A stretch of DNA of 64,000 bases, taken from the NCBI RefSeq assembly GCF_002443255.2, contig NW_019211455.1:15160440-15224439 (forward strand), written 5' to 3'. The position numbers and the translations under genes were made by a program. Shown here in pieces: positions 14,601 to 26,844 of the stretch. This DNA comes from Varroa destructor. Its lineage: Eukaryota > Arthropoda > Arachnida > Mesostigmata > Varroidae. A model generated the notes under the pieces. That model was not told the origin of the DNA. It worked only from the letters and a program-made list of their open reading frames with translations, and ran no database searches. Every line of letters starts with the position of its first letter. The first letter of the stretch is position 1.

Positions 14601-16203
14601 CGGTAAGAGTTCGTCCTGCGTCAACATATTACATAATCGTTGATATTCGATGAAATTCGGAAAACTCGGATATTTTCACTATGACGAGTTTTCTGTTTTG
14701 TTCTAGAGAGAATTGGTTCTTTGCTGGTAGAATGGCGGATGATTTTATGCCTGCTACGTTTACGTAAAGAAAATGAGTCGATAGAATCTTTCCATAAAAC
14801 AAACAGTTCAGTTGTTGCGACACTTAATACTGCTTACACAATGAAGTCTACTTTTTTGTTCTCTTCTTTGTGAATGAAAAAAGAAATGCCTTTTATTTTT
14901 TGTAGAAAAGAAGAACTTGAACAACTGTTTATTTGGCACGCGTTCTTTTGTATTAATTTGCACAGCCTGTTTACGTTGCTACTATAAGTAGTCACTAAAA
15001 TATTTTTTGAGCAACTGATGTCGCAGCTGCAATTCGACCTTGTTCAATGCGAAGTCTATTTGGAATTCATTTGGATATTGTTGCTTTCTATCCTGAGAAG
15101 TGTTCCGTATTTTTTTTTTTGATGTCGGAAATGTGAAGCACTATAAATGACAGGTTTTAGCGGTGACCGAGCTTCGGTAAATTATTGTTATGATTACTAT
15201 AATGCATTGACTAGGGCACGGTGTAAACTCAGCACCGAACTTGATGCTTTTCCGTTCTCAACTGCTATTGCTCTAATATATTAGTCGTGTGTATATTTAT
15301 GTCACGTGTAGAGTAATTTCAGGTGCATGTTGCGTTCACTAAAATCGTAGCCTGTCACTCTAGGCAATCGAAGCTTTGCATTCTGCGTAACAGTCTTGAA
15401 CGTGGCTATTTATGTTTTGCAATAGACAAGCTTAACGATATTTGAATATTCTGAATGCTTTGTTCGGTTGTTTGTCCATCAGAAATTTGCGCATTTGTTT
15501 CAAAGTTTGGCTAGTGAAACAACGCAGTTTCTGCAAGGAATGCCCCTCGTATGAACCTTCGTGTATGAACCCTTGCTATACTGCAATGGCACCGGAACAG
15601 AACGTGAACGAAAAACAACGAGAACTATTTCGAAATGTAAACTCTATCGGCGGCCCTGCTTATTGCTGCACGATGTCTTGTAAATAACAAGTAATTAGCA
15701 AAAATCCACTGCCTGCCGTTTTGTGAAAGGCATTTAATTATTAAGCTTTACATCGTTGTCATGGTGAAACAACACTATGATAATGTGGGGAAAAAGAAAA
15801 TACCGCTTCTGAATAGCTTGCTTGTTTTCTTCCTCTATGTTATTACATATCCCCCAACCAATAAGTTAGCATTATCTTCTATGCGCATCTTTTCTGCGCC
15901 TACGCAATTTATTAATTCTCAACTAGATAGTATATCCTCAAATATTTAAATCGTTCGCCTGCACTTATCACATTGTATGTATGATGTAAGTAAATTTAAT
16001 TTCGATGAGATTCGTATGTTTCTTCTATTTTTCCACATTATCAATTCTTTCCTCGTAAAGCGTCTGTCCCAAAGTGTAAAAATGCAACGCAAAGACGTTT
16101 CTGCTTTTAGCGGTTTGATTTTTTTAAACAACCGCAACCGATTGGCTAACCGAAAAAACGGTGATCTCATGACAGGCCTAACTGTTTGTCCAGTCGTGTG
16201 TTT
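11694..16203. other. Intergenic, PSME4 and ITPK1 3' ends
   Basis: About 4.5 kb between two convergent genes. It is AT-rich, with A/T homopolymer stretches at 13930-14040 and a large TA-centred palindrome at 13561-13650. It has an AATAAA-type sequence on the minus strand at 15906-15911, about 300 nt past the ITPK1 stop. A short cysteine-containing plus-strand open frame (15442-15687, starting at TTG) is not recognised and has no supporting splice context. No RNA gene or transposase was recognised. Confidence 0.6.
13561..13650. repeat. Palindrome around a (TA)n core
   Basis: Perfect 12-bp inverted arms ATCGATACTGGA (13579-13590) and TCCAGTATCGAT (13617-13628) enclose a TA run of about 26 bp. 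Imperfect outer arms (CAACTATTT at the left, AAATAGATAGTTG at the right) extend the symmetry to about 90 bp. It may be a small inverted-repeat element or a cruciform-forming expansion; no target-site duplication was established. Confidence 0.75.
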
Positions 16204-18524
16204 TTATATGTCCGCCCCCAAACCATTTGTGGGCGTTGCGGAACTAACCTCGGTTGCCCTTGCTGGTGGCGAATTCGCAGCGCGTGCGGCCGATGCTGTA
16301 ATCAGTCGGATAAACTCCGACATGAAATTCTCCATACCAGAGTAGCCGGGAAAGTTGTTCACGTCGATGACGTACAAACGACCAGTCTGCTCTTCGACAA
16401 TGACATCGATCCCGCAGAGCGTTTGTTTTGTTGACTGTCGAACGGCTTCAACAGCTCGAGCCAGACGTCCCGAAAATCCGACAGAATCACCCCGTTTGTC
16501 TGGTCGGTGCCATGCTTCTCGCTGCGAGACGAAACCAAATATAGCGAAAATATGTGACGTAGTTTCCATGCATGAAAATCTCATAAAACGGTTAAGCTAT
16601 ATTAATACAAAGTTCCCAGCTAACAATAAGATTTTGTCACAATAAATAGCAGACTAGTCGAGCAGGTATTTCATATTTGCAATTGTCCATGTACGCATTT
16701 GCTTTTAGCAATAATTTTTTCTTACACTTAGAGTAACGGCTGGAACCTGCCTCTATTGCGCGGACGACATCCGTATAGTGGGTATTAACTTAGCGGCCTT
16801 TCACAGATGTAGATGCAGAGGTTAGAGATGTTGATTTAGTCTAGCTGTGCATATTTCTATTTAACAGTTTACGAAAAACGTAGCATCGGTTATAATAAAT
16901 CTCGCGGGACTAAGCGAGCGACTAACACGCCGATTCGCACAGGAACGCATGACTTACGTCAATTAGTGGCGATGATGCATCGGGCTTCGATATGTCATGT
17001 GAGTGAAATTCGATAAGATCCTCCTTAGATGATGTTGTGATATTTTTAAACGAGGGTCGTTTAATCACGCTGAATGTCGGACCTACAACGAATACCTGGA
17101 ATGATACCGTAACGTTAGCCTCGTATGACATTAAGCTGTCAACGATGAAGGTCGTTTGATTTTCCCAATAGCACCGGAGCATTTCTGTTGGACAGGCATC
17201 AATTATACAATTAGATTTTTTAGGTATATGTCGTTTGGTACCTTATATAAAACGGATCCATGAGGCACAAACTGTTGCACGATGCAAGGAAACGAGTTTA
17301 GTTTTCTTAACCCGCATTCGTTAAAAATAAGCTGCATTATATGAGCTTCAGTCCCTTGTGCCACGATTGGCTTACAAACTGAAACAATAAAATTCAAGGT
17401 CCTTAGTCTAAAGCTTGTTGAATATGTAGCTTATGATTCTACACACTCTGGAGCCAGCCACCACTACTTCGTAGCGGGAAAGCAGATAATCTTATATATA
17501 AGTAATTATTTTTTTCACATTTAATCGTATACAGTAGTGCGTCGACCATAACTGTACAAAGAAGATAATTACAGAACTTTTTTACTCATTTTTACTCATA
17601 GAAAAAAGCGCACCTAGTGGAAACTTGAGACCGCTTTCTTGAACACGATGAATGTTGACATCGGGCTCGGCTGCATCTAGTCGGACAAACGGAGGCACTG
17701 AGATATTTTCCTCTAGCTGATCGAGCGCGGATTTCACCGTCTGGTACTGATTATTCCGATCGAGTATCGCGCGGACTGAAGACAATGGGTCTAGGATGAC
17801 CATACGTGGATTTGACGAACTGAGTTCCTGGAGGAAGTAAACAGCAAGAATATTTAATAACAATTTCCGGTGTGTTGTCCCATTTTTTCTTTAGCAATCC
17901 AAAAACTCATCGACGATGTCAAATACCCACCAATCTCCTCACCACAAACCCACGAAATCGGAAACTTTGAACCGCGAGTAAATACCTAGTTGTCCAAGTT
18001 TATTCTGAATTCGCGGCATGGAAACTAACCCTTACTTACATCCAATTGTTTGCAAATCGAGGCAGCGTGGCTGTCACCTCTTATTTCCTTAACGAGCATT
18101 TCGCAGAGTTTGTGGACGACCACCACAAAAGGTCCCTGTTTTGCTAGGGGCCAATTTAAGTCCAGCTGTGGTACCAATCAGTTGAGTAGGTGGGATGGGT
18201 TCAAACAATGAAAAGTGATAACAATGCAAAAATTACTAGATGTTCTCTCATCGATATCAAAAGATACGTAAACTGACAAAGATGATGAGTTTACTAGTAA
18301 AGTATTAGAACTACTGTTTATCATCGGATATTGTTATAAACCACATCCAATTTCCTATATGTTGTATTGCGTCACCCTATTAGCGATTTACATATCGCTA
18401 GGTATTGTGTGCACGAGACGATTACAATTGCGTACCTTGACCAGTTCCAAATTATACTCTCTGCAATATCAAACGAAACGGATTAAAAGGACATTTTTAC
18501 CTTTCTTTTTATGACCAATTTTGC

Positions 18525-18555
<31 letters not shown>

Positions 18556-18558
18556 CTA

Positions 18559-18594
<36 letters not shown>

Positions 18595-19551
18595 CTATAT
18601 CTATCTATCTATCCTATATCTATCTATCTATCTATCCTATATCTATCTATCTATCCTATATCTATCTATCTATCTATCCTATATCTATCTATCTATCTAT
18701 CCTATATCTATCTATCTATCCTATATCTATCTATCTATCCTATATCTATCTATCTATCCTATATCTATCTATCTATCTATCCTATATCTATCTATCTATC
18801 CTATATCTATCTATCTATCTATCCTATCTAGATAGATACATAGATGTAGGATAGATAGATAGATAGATATAGGATAGATAGATAGATAGATATAGGATAG
18901 ATAGATATATAGATCCTATGTCTATCTATCTATCCTATTCTATCCTATTCTTCTATCTATTCTATTCTATCCTATATCTATCTATCTATCCTATATCATT
19001 TATCTATCCTATTCTTCCTATATCTATCTATCTATCTATCCTATGTCTATCCTATTCCATCCTATATCTATCTATCTATCTATCCTACCTATCTTATCTA
19101 TCCTATCTATCTATCGTATCGTATCATATCGTATCCTATCTATCCTATCTATCTTATCCTATATCTATCTTATCTATCTATCTATCCTATCTATCTATCG
19201 TATCGTATCATATCGTATCCTCTCTATCCTATCTATCTTATCTATCTATCTATCCTATCCTATCCTATCTAATCTAACTTCTGTTTAACACCCACGCATA
19301 TCAAGAATAACAAAGACGTCGAAACTTTGTAGTGGTTCCCTTTTATATTTAAGTTGTGATGATAATGTTATATTGTATCAAGCAACTTGTAAAAGTAAAT
19401 AAAATTGTTAAATTAGATGGGCAGTGCAACAGCTTTCTACTAACCTGAGATGTTTCCTGAGAACTTTCGGCGAAACATACTTCTCTTTTTTATCAGGCCA
19501 CCAATAACCGACTCGCTGCATCGGTCCCTGTGAGCCGTCTGTTTGGTCCAT
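16204..19551 (-). CDS. ITPK1: Inositol-tetrakisphosphate 1-kinase
   Basis: ATP-grasp kinase/isomerase of cytosolic inositol phosphate metabolism (1-kinase on Ins(3,4,5,6)P4; 5/6-kinase on Ins(1,3,4)P3). Minus-strand exons in transcript order: 19551-19445, 18460-18436 (25 nt), 18165-18040, 17827-17614, 17378-17242, 17095-16958, 16521-16204. Phases agree at every junction and give 354 residues. Seen: N-terminal MQRVGYWWPDKKEKYVSPK, QGPFVVVVHKL, RMVILDPL, VPPFVRLD, VCKPIVAQGTEAH (ATP-lysine region), FPCIVQQFVPHGSVLYKVFVVG, IKRPSFKN, SHDISKPD, GIDVIVEEQTG and VIDVNNFPGY, the metal-binding D-x-N motif. The start was placed at the Met opening MDQTDG; the Met ten residues later (19521) resembles the human N-terminus. 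An in-frame Met at 19704 would add 51 unconserved residues. The C-terminal tail is shorter than in human. Confidence 0.93.
18436..18460 (-). other. ITPK1: ITPK1 25-nt microexon
   Basis: Exon 2 of ITPK1, bounded by ATATTGCAG upstream and GTACGC downstream on the minus strand. It completes the phase-2 codon left by exon 1 and ends in phase 0, encoding (R)EYNLELVK. This fills exactly the gap between KVLRKHLR and LDLNWPLAKQGP when compared with the human segment AELCRKRGIEVVQLDL. Without it the join would hit a stop codon. It lies only about 65 bp from the large TATC satellite. Confidence 0.85.
18525..19275. repeat. TATC/CTATATC satellite with orientation switch
   Basis: About 750 bp of tetranucleotide repeat in the first intron of ITPK1. 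The left half is built of CTATATC followed by two to four TATC units, giving irregular 15-19 bp higher-order units. From about 18831 to 18914 the repeat runs in the opposite orientation (GATA with AGGATAGA), then returns to TATC, and ends in a part mixed with CGTATCGTATCATATCG. The junction CTATCTAGATAG at 18825-18836 is a perfect palindrome. The long YLSI-type open frames here are artefacts of the repeat. Confidence 0.95.
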
Positions 19552-19704
19552 GCTGCTAAGTTGCCAGACACGGCTTGGTTTTTCCACAATACGTTTTCCG
19601 CCGGAATTACCGTGTATCACGTCTAAGACATGGGAACTCGTGCTAGTAAACCTGCTACCATTTTTTTCCCCACACGTCGTGACAATATGAACATTATACG
19701 TCAA

Positions 19705-22700
19705 GGCACTGATTGCGCTGTGATTTTACTACCCAGTCCTGGGTTTGTTTTTCCACCACAGTTTGCCCTGATCAGTTCATCTTCATCGGATTAATGTTCC
19801 AGAGCAGTCTGGTATTCGCCGAGTCTGCACAAAAGATACTACTTCTCTCAGATACACGTTAAATTTTGATGTGTACACTGTTACTCTCTCATATAGATCC
19901 ATGTAGATTTTTGTAAAAACAGTTAGACGAAGTGGCACATCGTGTAACAGTCAAATTATTATTAACCGTTTACCCAGACAAAAACTACTAGCACACAGTA
20001 ACTACAGCCTTATGTTTCTTCCTTACTTGTATTCACCCACTCTCATTTTGTATTTTCCCTTTCTTGACCGCGATTGACTGATTGAAGCGCGATTAATCAA
20101 CTGTTGATGTAGCTACGACCACTTCTGTTGTTTGGATATTGTACTATAGCACAAACAAGCGTCTCTGCTTCAGCAAACCTTCTTTAAGATGTTCTGCGGC
20201 CGCTCGTTTCGTTAGTTATTCGATGTAGCTGTCCGTTGAATAGCTCCAAAAACAATAAGTCAAGTGGCAACGCCACACTCATTTACCTCCTCTATGCACT
20301 GCGGCAACCCATCCCATCGTAGAGTGCATTATGCTCCTCAAATGCTGTGTGCGGCTATCGTTTGGATCGTCACTCCTTGTTTGCGGTGGTCTTTTCCACT
20401 AACCTGTTCGTGTCTGTTACAAGCAATGAGGAATGGGCAAGCAGCTGCTAGAGGGCTGACATCTGTAGCCAATTGCTGGATTGAATGGGTACGATATTAC
20501 GATCCGATTCGGCCAACGCTAGCATCGAGTCGTGCAATGAACGACCGACGAACAGTTTACGAAAAGAGCAGAGTATGAGAAGACCGCACGGGCTACTGCC
20601 GCGGCAAGATGTTAGCGGCTGCTACTTTGTAGTATTAGCGAGTCCCTTCCGCCTTTCGCGCGGGCAAATATGCCCCTCTTACACTGAAACCAGGGGTCGC
20701 CATGACCGTCGTCGCTCCTTGGTGGAAAGAGACTCTAGACTGGGGAAGAGTGGAGACGCAGCAGCAGTGGAAGCAGCAGACAGGAAAGCTTCTGGTTAGG
20801 TTGCGGAGTCTGACTAGGTGAATGCATAGTATTTACTCCAAAAACTTTAAAACCTTGATAGTTGCTTAAGTCAAGGCGATGATAAAAATCAATGGGGTAA
20901 TATATTGTTTGCAGGTTAGTAATTGCTTGTCCAGGTCCTCGATCCAGGCCGAGCAATCTGATAGCCTTTTAGGGGATGAGGCAACCAAATTAAGCACCAA
21001 TGATGTGGACAACATCGTGCGTGCACGCCGTATTATCTAATAGTAGAGAATGCCACTTAGTCGTCTGAGTGCTTAAAATCTACACGACTGTCTGCTCGTA
21101 GATTTCACAAAGATTTTAAGGAGAATCTCACCATCTGCGCACAGAACTCTCTGAAAATCCAACCCTGTTAGCAACTCGTTTTTCATTATTCGAGGCACTA
21201 ATACGAATGCAGTGAAAAAAATACGCACGTGCCTCTCTTGCTCGGCCCAGTTCACCGCTATGGGACACAATCACTATCGTCATAAGAGGGGAAGCAAAAT
21301 CAAAATGAAACTGAACAAGTGGATAACTCGGCAGAAACAGCGCAGTTGGATAACCCGTCACCACTCTAGAATAATGGATGATATTTCCCGGAACTTTATT
21401 GCTGGCTCACTAACCGGCTACCATCGCTTTGTTTTCCGTATAGCTAGCATTCAGCCACATAATACTTTGCCTTTTTTTGGTTCTCTTACATGACCAAACC
21501 CAAATTGAGCTGGACAACAAGCACACTATCAGCGGTCATCAAAGAAGGTGACCGTCGTCAGTCAGCAATAGAATCGCAACTGCAAACCGTTCATTTCGGA
21601 CAAGTGACAACACCCTTAACAGTACAGTCAATACTGCACACAATACAACATGATGGAAGACACTATCATGGGAGCTGTAACTCATGAAAATAGAGGGATA
21701 GACAAACCAATTTGAAAAAGCCCATAACCGATTTCCAAAACCAGTTTACCCTATACCTAATCTCTTTCTGTAACACGAAAATCGGGGACAACAACAACGT
21801 TGTCCTTCGTCTAAAACACTCGTCCGTCTCTAAGCTTCTTCTCGAATTGACCACATGTTTGCCGCCTCTCAGCTGATAGGCTGGGGGCGCGAACAGCAAG
21901 CGAATTGGAGCGAGAGGTCTGCAACGGCTCTGTCTCTCAGCTAAACAATGGCGCCGATAGAACTAGGCAGACAGCGAGGGACAGCCGCTCCCGGCGGCTG
22001 TAGCAGCACGGTCAATAACAACAGCAGCATCCGCAGAAGCAGTAGCTGTAAAGCAGGCGAAACAAACGAGAGGTGCATTGTAAAGCCAAACCCGGACGGG
22101 CCAACAGGCAACAGACCATTGAACCGCTGGTTACGTTTTGCGCCCTATGGTGAGCATTTGCCGTAATTTACGTCGGCCCTGTGTGTGTAATTCGTCTGTG
22201 TAAAAGGAGCCCAGAAAAACTGTAGGACAAAAACATAGTACAACTTCGTGTGACACTCGTGTGCGTGCCGGCCCTGTAGAAAGAACTCTCTGGGCCGGTG
22301 ATAGATTTGAGCAAAGCTCAAATCGAATTTGGACTAACAAAACATTTTCAAGTTAACTTTCGACGCGAGTATCGAGATTGAGCAGAGTACCGTTTCTACC
22401 TGTCTACGCGTTGTTCAGCATTAGTTAGAATCGTATATGGTAGTATTTGTCTACAGGTCGGCACTGGGAGAAACTTCGGTTACGGCGCATAATGAGATTC
22501 ATGCACACGACGACCGACTCATCGGTACACATTAATGCTAAAACAAGCATCGGGTAAGCTGCAACTTTACACTGTGTACGAAGAATATTGTGGGTTGCTA
22601 CGACGATAATAATCAAGTGGTCATCGAACGAGTATGAAATATCTGTGCATTGCTATGTACGTTGGCCCGTCTTAACAGCTTCTGTTGGGAGTGGCAGAGG

Positions 22701-24233
22701 TGTCGCTAGACGACAACTGATCTCATACAACTGACTGTATTCACACCAGACTGATACAGAAAGAAAGTGTCTTTGTAGCTCACGCTGTTCGTAGACAGCC
22801 ACTGGTGTCTATTGCCACTCAGCGGATGAGCGACTAGAGCAGTGCAGATAAATATGTGTGAGCTTTTCCAAAAAAGAGATTGTTATTTGAAACAGGATAA
22901 AAGAGGGGAAAACATAAAGGACGCATGACAATAGATTAGAATCAGCTGTGCCAGAATCGGATGTGGTTGGTCTCATTGGGTCGGCTGTCCGACTACTTGA
23001 CCTCCTTCATAACTGCATCACTCCAACAATTTGAAGCTTCCAAATGATCTGTGTCATTAACGAAGCGATGTTTTGGTAGAGACTATAGGCGGCCACGCGT
23101 CTAGATAGTCTTAATAAGGGAGATTCTTTATTGACTACGCGTATAGAAACATATTCCGTAAGGTAGTTGATTTAGAATAGGATTAAATTGCTTTGAAAAG
23201 GCAATCGGAAATAAGATACGGCGACAGTAAATTTTTCACATAAATCATGGAAATCCTATTTAGGCTGGGGTATATTTCAGGACGTGGACTTAAATTTAGC
23301 GTGATTACTGACGTTAATGTTTGTTTAAGAAATTCGAAGCATTTTTCACTTTAGCATTTATTCTATTAGAGTAACTTATGGGAATCAGTAGCAACATATA
23401 AAATAACGTTTGGCCGAACCCGACTCCCTCATTGCGCAGAAAAATCTACGATAATCTAACGACTATCGTAGCGAGGCTCAAACTAACGCGCGGCTTAGCG
23501 ACAACATCAGTCACTTTTCTAGACTATAACCATAACCGAACTTCAATCACAAAATGTCAACTTGATGCGTTTGCAGATTATAGTCCCTCTCTTAGTCAGC
23601 ATTACACTTAGCAAATATACATATTGCATCGGCTAAGATCACAGAGCGAAGAACAAAACAGACCACCAACTGCATGCTCAATCTCAGAATGCTTAATATT
23701 TTTTTTTATATTTAACTTGATGTCCTTACATCGGATAATACTTGAAGTGTAGAATCAGGTGCCGCACTGCTCGCATTCGTTCCACCTACGTTTTTTTCTT
23801 GACCAATATATTGTAATTCATCCGACTTACATTTTGAAAGACGGAAAAGAAGTCAAAAATTATTCCGAGTTCCCATAGTCATTTCAATGATACAATTCAT
23901 AATCACTTGAGGTAGACTCTTTATTGTTACCGAGAATACGTACAGCTCAAACAACTTTTTTTTTGTCAATAACGTAATATGATAATAATAACATAATGAT
24001 ACTTATGTGGAAACATTAATATGTTTTCACATAAATATCAGATACTTCAGATATCAGATACAGGGACTTAAATAGCTTTTAATTAACTTACCCTCATTGG
24101 CGTTGCTTTTCAAATGCCATCGTATGTAAGACAAAACCAATTTATAAAACAATTCGTAATCATAACGTGACCATTCATATGCCGGATTCATCAAACTGTG
24201 CTTTTCTTGCCTATTTGTCGCAAAACTTTTCAG
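19705..24233. other. Intergenic, ITPK1 and CRELD 5' sides
   Basis: Divergent 5' flanks. The unplaced first exon of CRELD must lie here or further left, because the first recognisable CRELD exon starts in phase 2 after an acceptor and has no usable ATG. Somewhat more GC-rich stretches occur at 20.2-20.8 and 21.9-22.3 kb. Open frames at 20264, 20485, 21212 and 21948 have no family resemblance or splice support. A near-perfect 32-bp palindrome sits at 24003-24034. Confidence 0.55.
24003..24034. repeat. 32-bp inverted repeat
   Basis: Arms TTATGTGGAAACAT and ATGTTTTCACATAA pair over 14 bp with one mismatch around a TAAT loop. It is followed by two near-copies of a CAGATA(T/C) motif (24049-24062). 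This could be a hairpin or a remnant of a small DNA element; it lies about 200 bp upstream of the first recognised CRELD exon. Confidence 0.7.
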
Positions 24234-26551
24234 AATTATATGGATACTGCCTGTCCTGCTTCCGTCAGCCTACCCGCAGACCCTCGGTTTCAGAGCCTCC
24301 ACTGTCGGCAGAGGCTCGGATGAGCGTCTGCCACCGTGCGCAGCCTGTAGGATGGTCGCCGTAGAGTTCCTCAAGGGTCTCGAAAAGACCCAGCGAAACA
24401 AGTTCGAAGGTGGTGACGCTGCTTACGAAAAGGAGCGAGGCATGAGGTACGAGGACTCGGAGGTACGGTTGATCGAAGTTCAGGAGGCAATGTGCGATGA
24501 TATCAAGAAACACGCAGGACAGTGCAGGGACCTTAAAGAGGAACACGAGCACCTGCTCGAGGAATGGTATCACGGACTGCGGAAACATGACAGTAAATCG
24601 CTCGACAGATGGCTGTGTGTCGAGCAGCTCAGCGTATGTTGTGATAAAGGCTATTTTGGCCCGGAGTGTACACCATGTACGGGGGGCGCGGAGAAACCCT
24701 GCTCAGGCCATGGTACTTGTCGGGGCTCTGGCAGCCGAAAGGGTAATGGCACATGTAAATGTCATAAGGGGTACCAGGGTGAGCTGTGTGACCAATGTAC
24801 GGATGGCTATTTCCTCAATTCGACAGCGAGCCAATGTAGCGCTTGCGATAAGTCATGCGCTACATGTCGTGAGACAGGCTCAAAAGGCTGTGTTGTATGC
24901 AAAAAGGGTTATGTACATACACAAGAGTGGGGCTGTTCCGATATAGACGAGTGCGTTGAGAGTGAGGAGTCGCCGTGTACAGGGAACACGTTCTGCGTGA
25001 ACTACGAGGGCGGATTTCACTGTCTTGAGTGCGATAAAACTTGTCTGGGCTGTTATGCCGATGGTCCCGATAACTGTGTGAAGTGTGCTAAAGGCTACGT
25101 ACTCAACAAGGGCGTCTGCACGCAACAGAGGCTTAACAGTGTGCAGGTAAGTTATTAAAACGTTATAGAAGTAGGATAAACACTGCGTAAGCGTTTTATG
25201 CAAAGCATGCAGACATGCTATAACTACAAAAACTACATTGGCGGATTGGTTTTAACTTCCTCAATACAGCTAAAACATTAAAATTATTCTTTCTTTCGAT
25301 TAAACATGTTCCAACTTAAAAATTGTAGTCGTGTGATTTCTAAACTATTGACAGTGTGTATTTATAAAGTGAGTTGTATAAGACCATTAAGCAGAACACT
25401 GTTGTTGCATTTACTGAAATAATATGTATCTTGGTTGGAATATTGACGAGCGAAATTAAGAGAACCCACTTATGAGTAGGTATTGATACCCTGGCGGGAC
25501 AAGAAATCACCCAGAGCATAAACCAACAATTAGGACCCTAACACTTGCAAGCAATTATCTTGTTTACACTTATCGATTTTCGTTCTCATTTAGCAAATGT
25601 TGCTTAGCCAGTTGTTTTTAAAACCAGCATAATGTACGGCTTCCATACCATTAAAGTTAGCTTAGCCTAGAAAGACCACAGTATCATTATACCTTATCCT
25701 TAACCTATTGATCCTTATTGAATTACGGAAAACTATCGCTGAAAGGAATAAATTTAGAAAGAAACCAAAAATAAACTTCTTTTCGGTATCGAATTCTACG
25801 CCTTCAACAATCGTATTCAGAGCAATTAGTTAAAGCAAATTTTTAACCCCTACCTAACGATCTTCATGTTTCCGCTGGGCTTAACTCACTACATTCACTT
25901 AACTCTTTTTATACTTTACTAATGCAACGAATAATTGGAAAATGGAAACCTGGCTATCTCGTTTATTTATGCAAGCTTAAAGCTAGATATTCTGTTACTA
26001 CATATGCCCACACAGCGGCTTAGACAACTAAGCTCCTCGTTGAAGGATGATAAGGAAGCGTCACTGCTTCGAATCCTGCCAAGAACGTAGATATTACACA
26101 ATTTGTGTGTTAGTCAGAAAGTTATATTATATATATAATATATCTATAACTTTATATATGGCGTCGCAACAAGTTAAAAAAAAGCACAACTAAACAAACA
26201 GTTGTCTTCTTGCAATTTTCTAAGATATATTCATATTAAATTGCTCCAAATGATACTTTAGCATAAGGCAATCGTTTCTATAAAAAATAGAAGTAATTGT
26301 TATAGTAACGATAATAATAATTTAAAAAATCTTACTCGCTCTGCTTGTGTTATTGTCTTAAGGTAACGCTAAGTCGATGGGCTGTCCACCTAGGTTTAAT
26401 CATCTGTACAGTAATCATCTCGAAGAAGTCGATCACCCTCTCATCGGCAATTGGCGCTTGCGTAGCCATGTACATTGGAGCCTCTGAGTATACAACTGGA
26501 GAATGGGAGAACTTCGACGTGCAGAAGTTCATACGGAGCTTTGCCGGCTAG
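24234..26551 (+). CDS. CRELD1: Cysteine-rich with EGF-like domains protein (CRELD), 5'-partial
   Basis: Secretory-pathway protein of the CRELD family, which has a CxxC disulphide-isomerase-like motif and EGF modules and is membrane-anchored in the CRELD1 form. Exons: 24234-25146 and 26363-26551 (phase 0 join, donor CAG/GTAAGT, acceptor TTAAG). Order of features: hydrophobic IIWILPVLLPSAYPQ, likely the end of a signal peptide; LPPCAACRMVAVEFLKGLE with the CxxC; the family block MRYEDSEVRLIEVQEAMC; EGF/laminin-like cysteine clusters; a calcium-binding EGF (DIDECVESEESPCTG); and in the last exon two hydrophobic segments, WAVHLGLIICTVIIS and SAIGACVAMYIGA, ending FIRSFAG. The first exon with the initiator Met was not found: an in-frame stop at 24163 and the acceptor TTTTCAG at 24227-24233 show that it lies upstream. 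The Met at 24352 would delete the signal and the CxxC and is unlikely. Confidence 0.92.
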
Positions 26552-26838
26552 TAACAATTTCTATTGACAACCTACTGTAGATAAATGTAGAAGCAAGTAA
26601 CAAAGATAAATGCGAGCTGAATGCCTCCTAATGAATCTACTGTACCAAGCGTTAACCCATTGCACACTGGGTAGCTAAGGGAACTTATTTAAGATGGTTA
26701 TAGAAATAGACAAGCTTTACCAACTGCGCTGTGGGGTTCACCCTATTAACGCAGTACCTATTGACGCAGGGTGCTAAAATCAGAAGCTTGAGCTATGTTA
26801 CTGTAAATTGGCCGGTGAATGATGTATGAAGCCTAGCT

Positions 26839-26844
26839 AATAAA
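26839..26844 (+). terminator. Candidate CRELD poly(A) signal
   Basis: AATAAA 288 nt after the CRELD stop codon, followed by T-containing sequence. It fits a normal 3' UTR length; another AATAAA-rich stretch lies at about 26934-26944. Confidence 0.5.

Noticed and set aside
15442..15687. Cysteine-containing open frame, possible secreted peptide
   Set aside because: It starts at TTG, has no signal peptide, and its cysteine spacing fits no inhibitor family I know.
18511..19288. Long open frames encoding YLSI/LSIY repeats
   Set aside because: They are translations of the TATC satellite; four-base units are stop-free in several frames.
21948..22166. ATG open frame as possible CRELD first exon
   Set aside because: It ends in a stop without a phase-2 donor that would join the exon at 24234, and it has no signal-peptide character.
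26020..26090. tRNA-like stretch with CTTCGAATCCTG
   Set aside because: A T-loop-like GNTTCGAATC is present, but the D arm, anticodon arm and acceptor stem do not pair convincingly.
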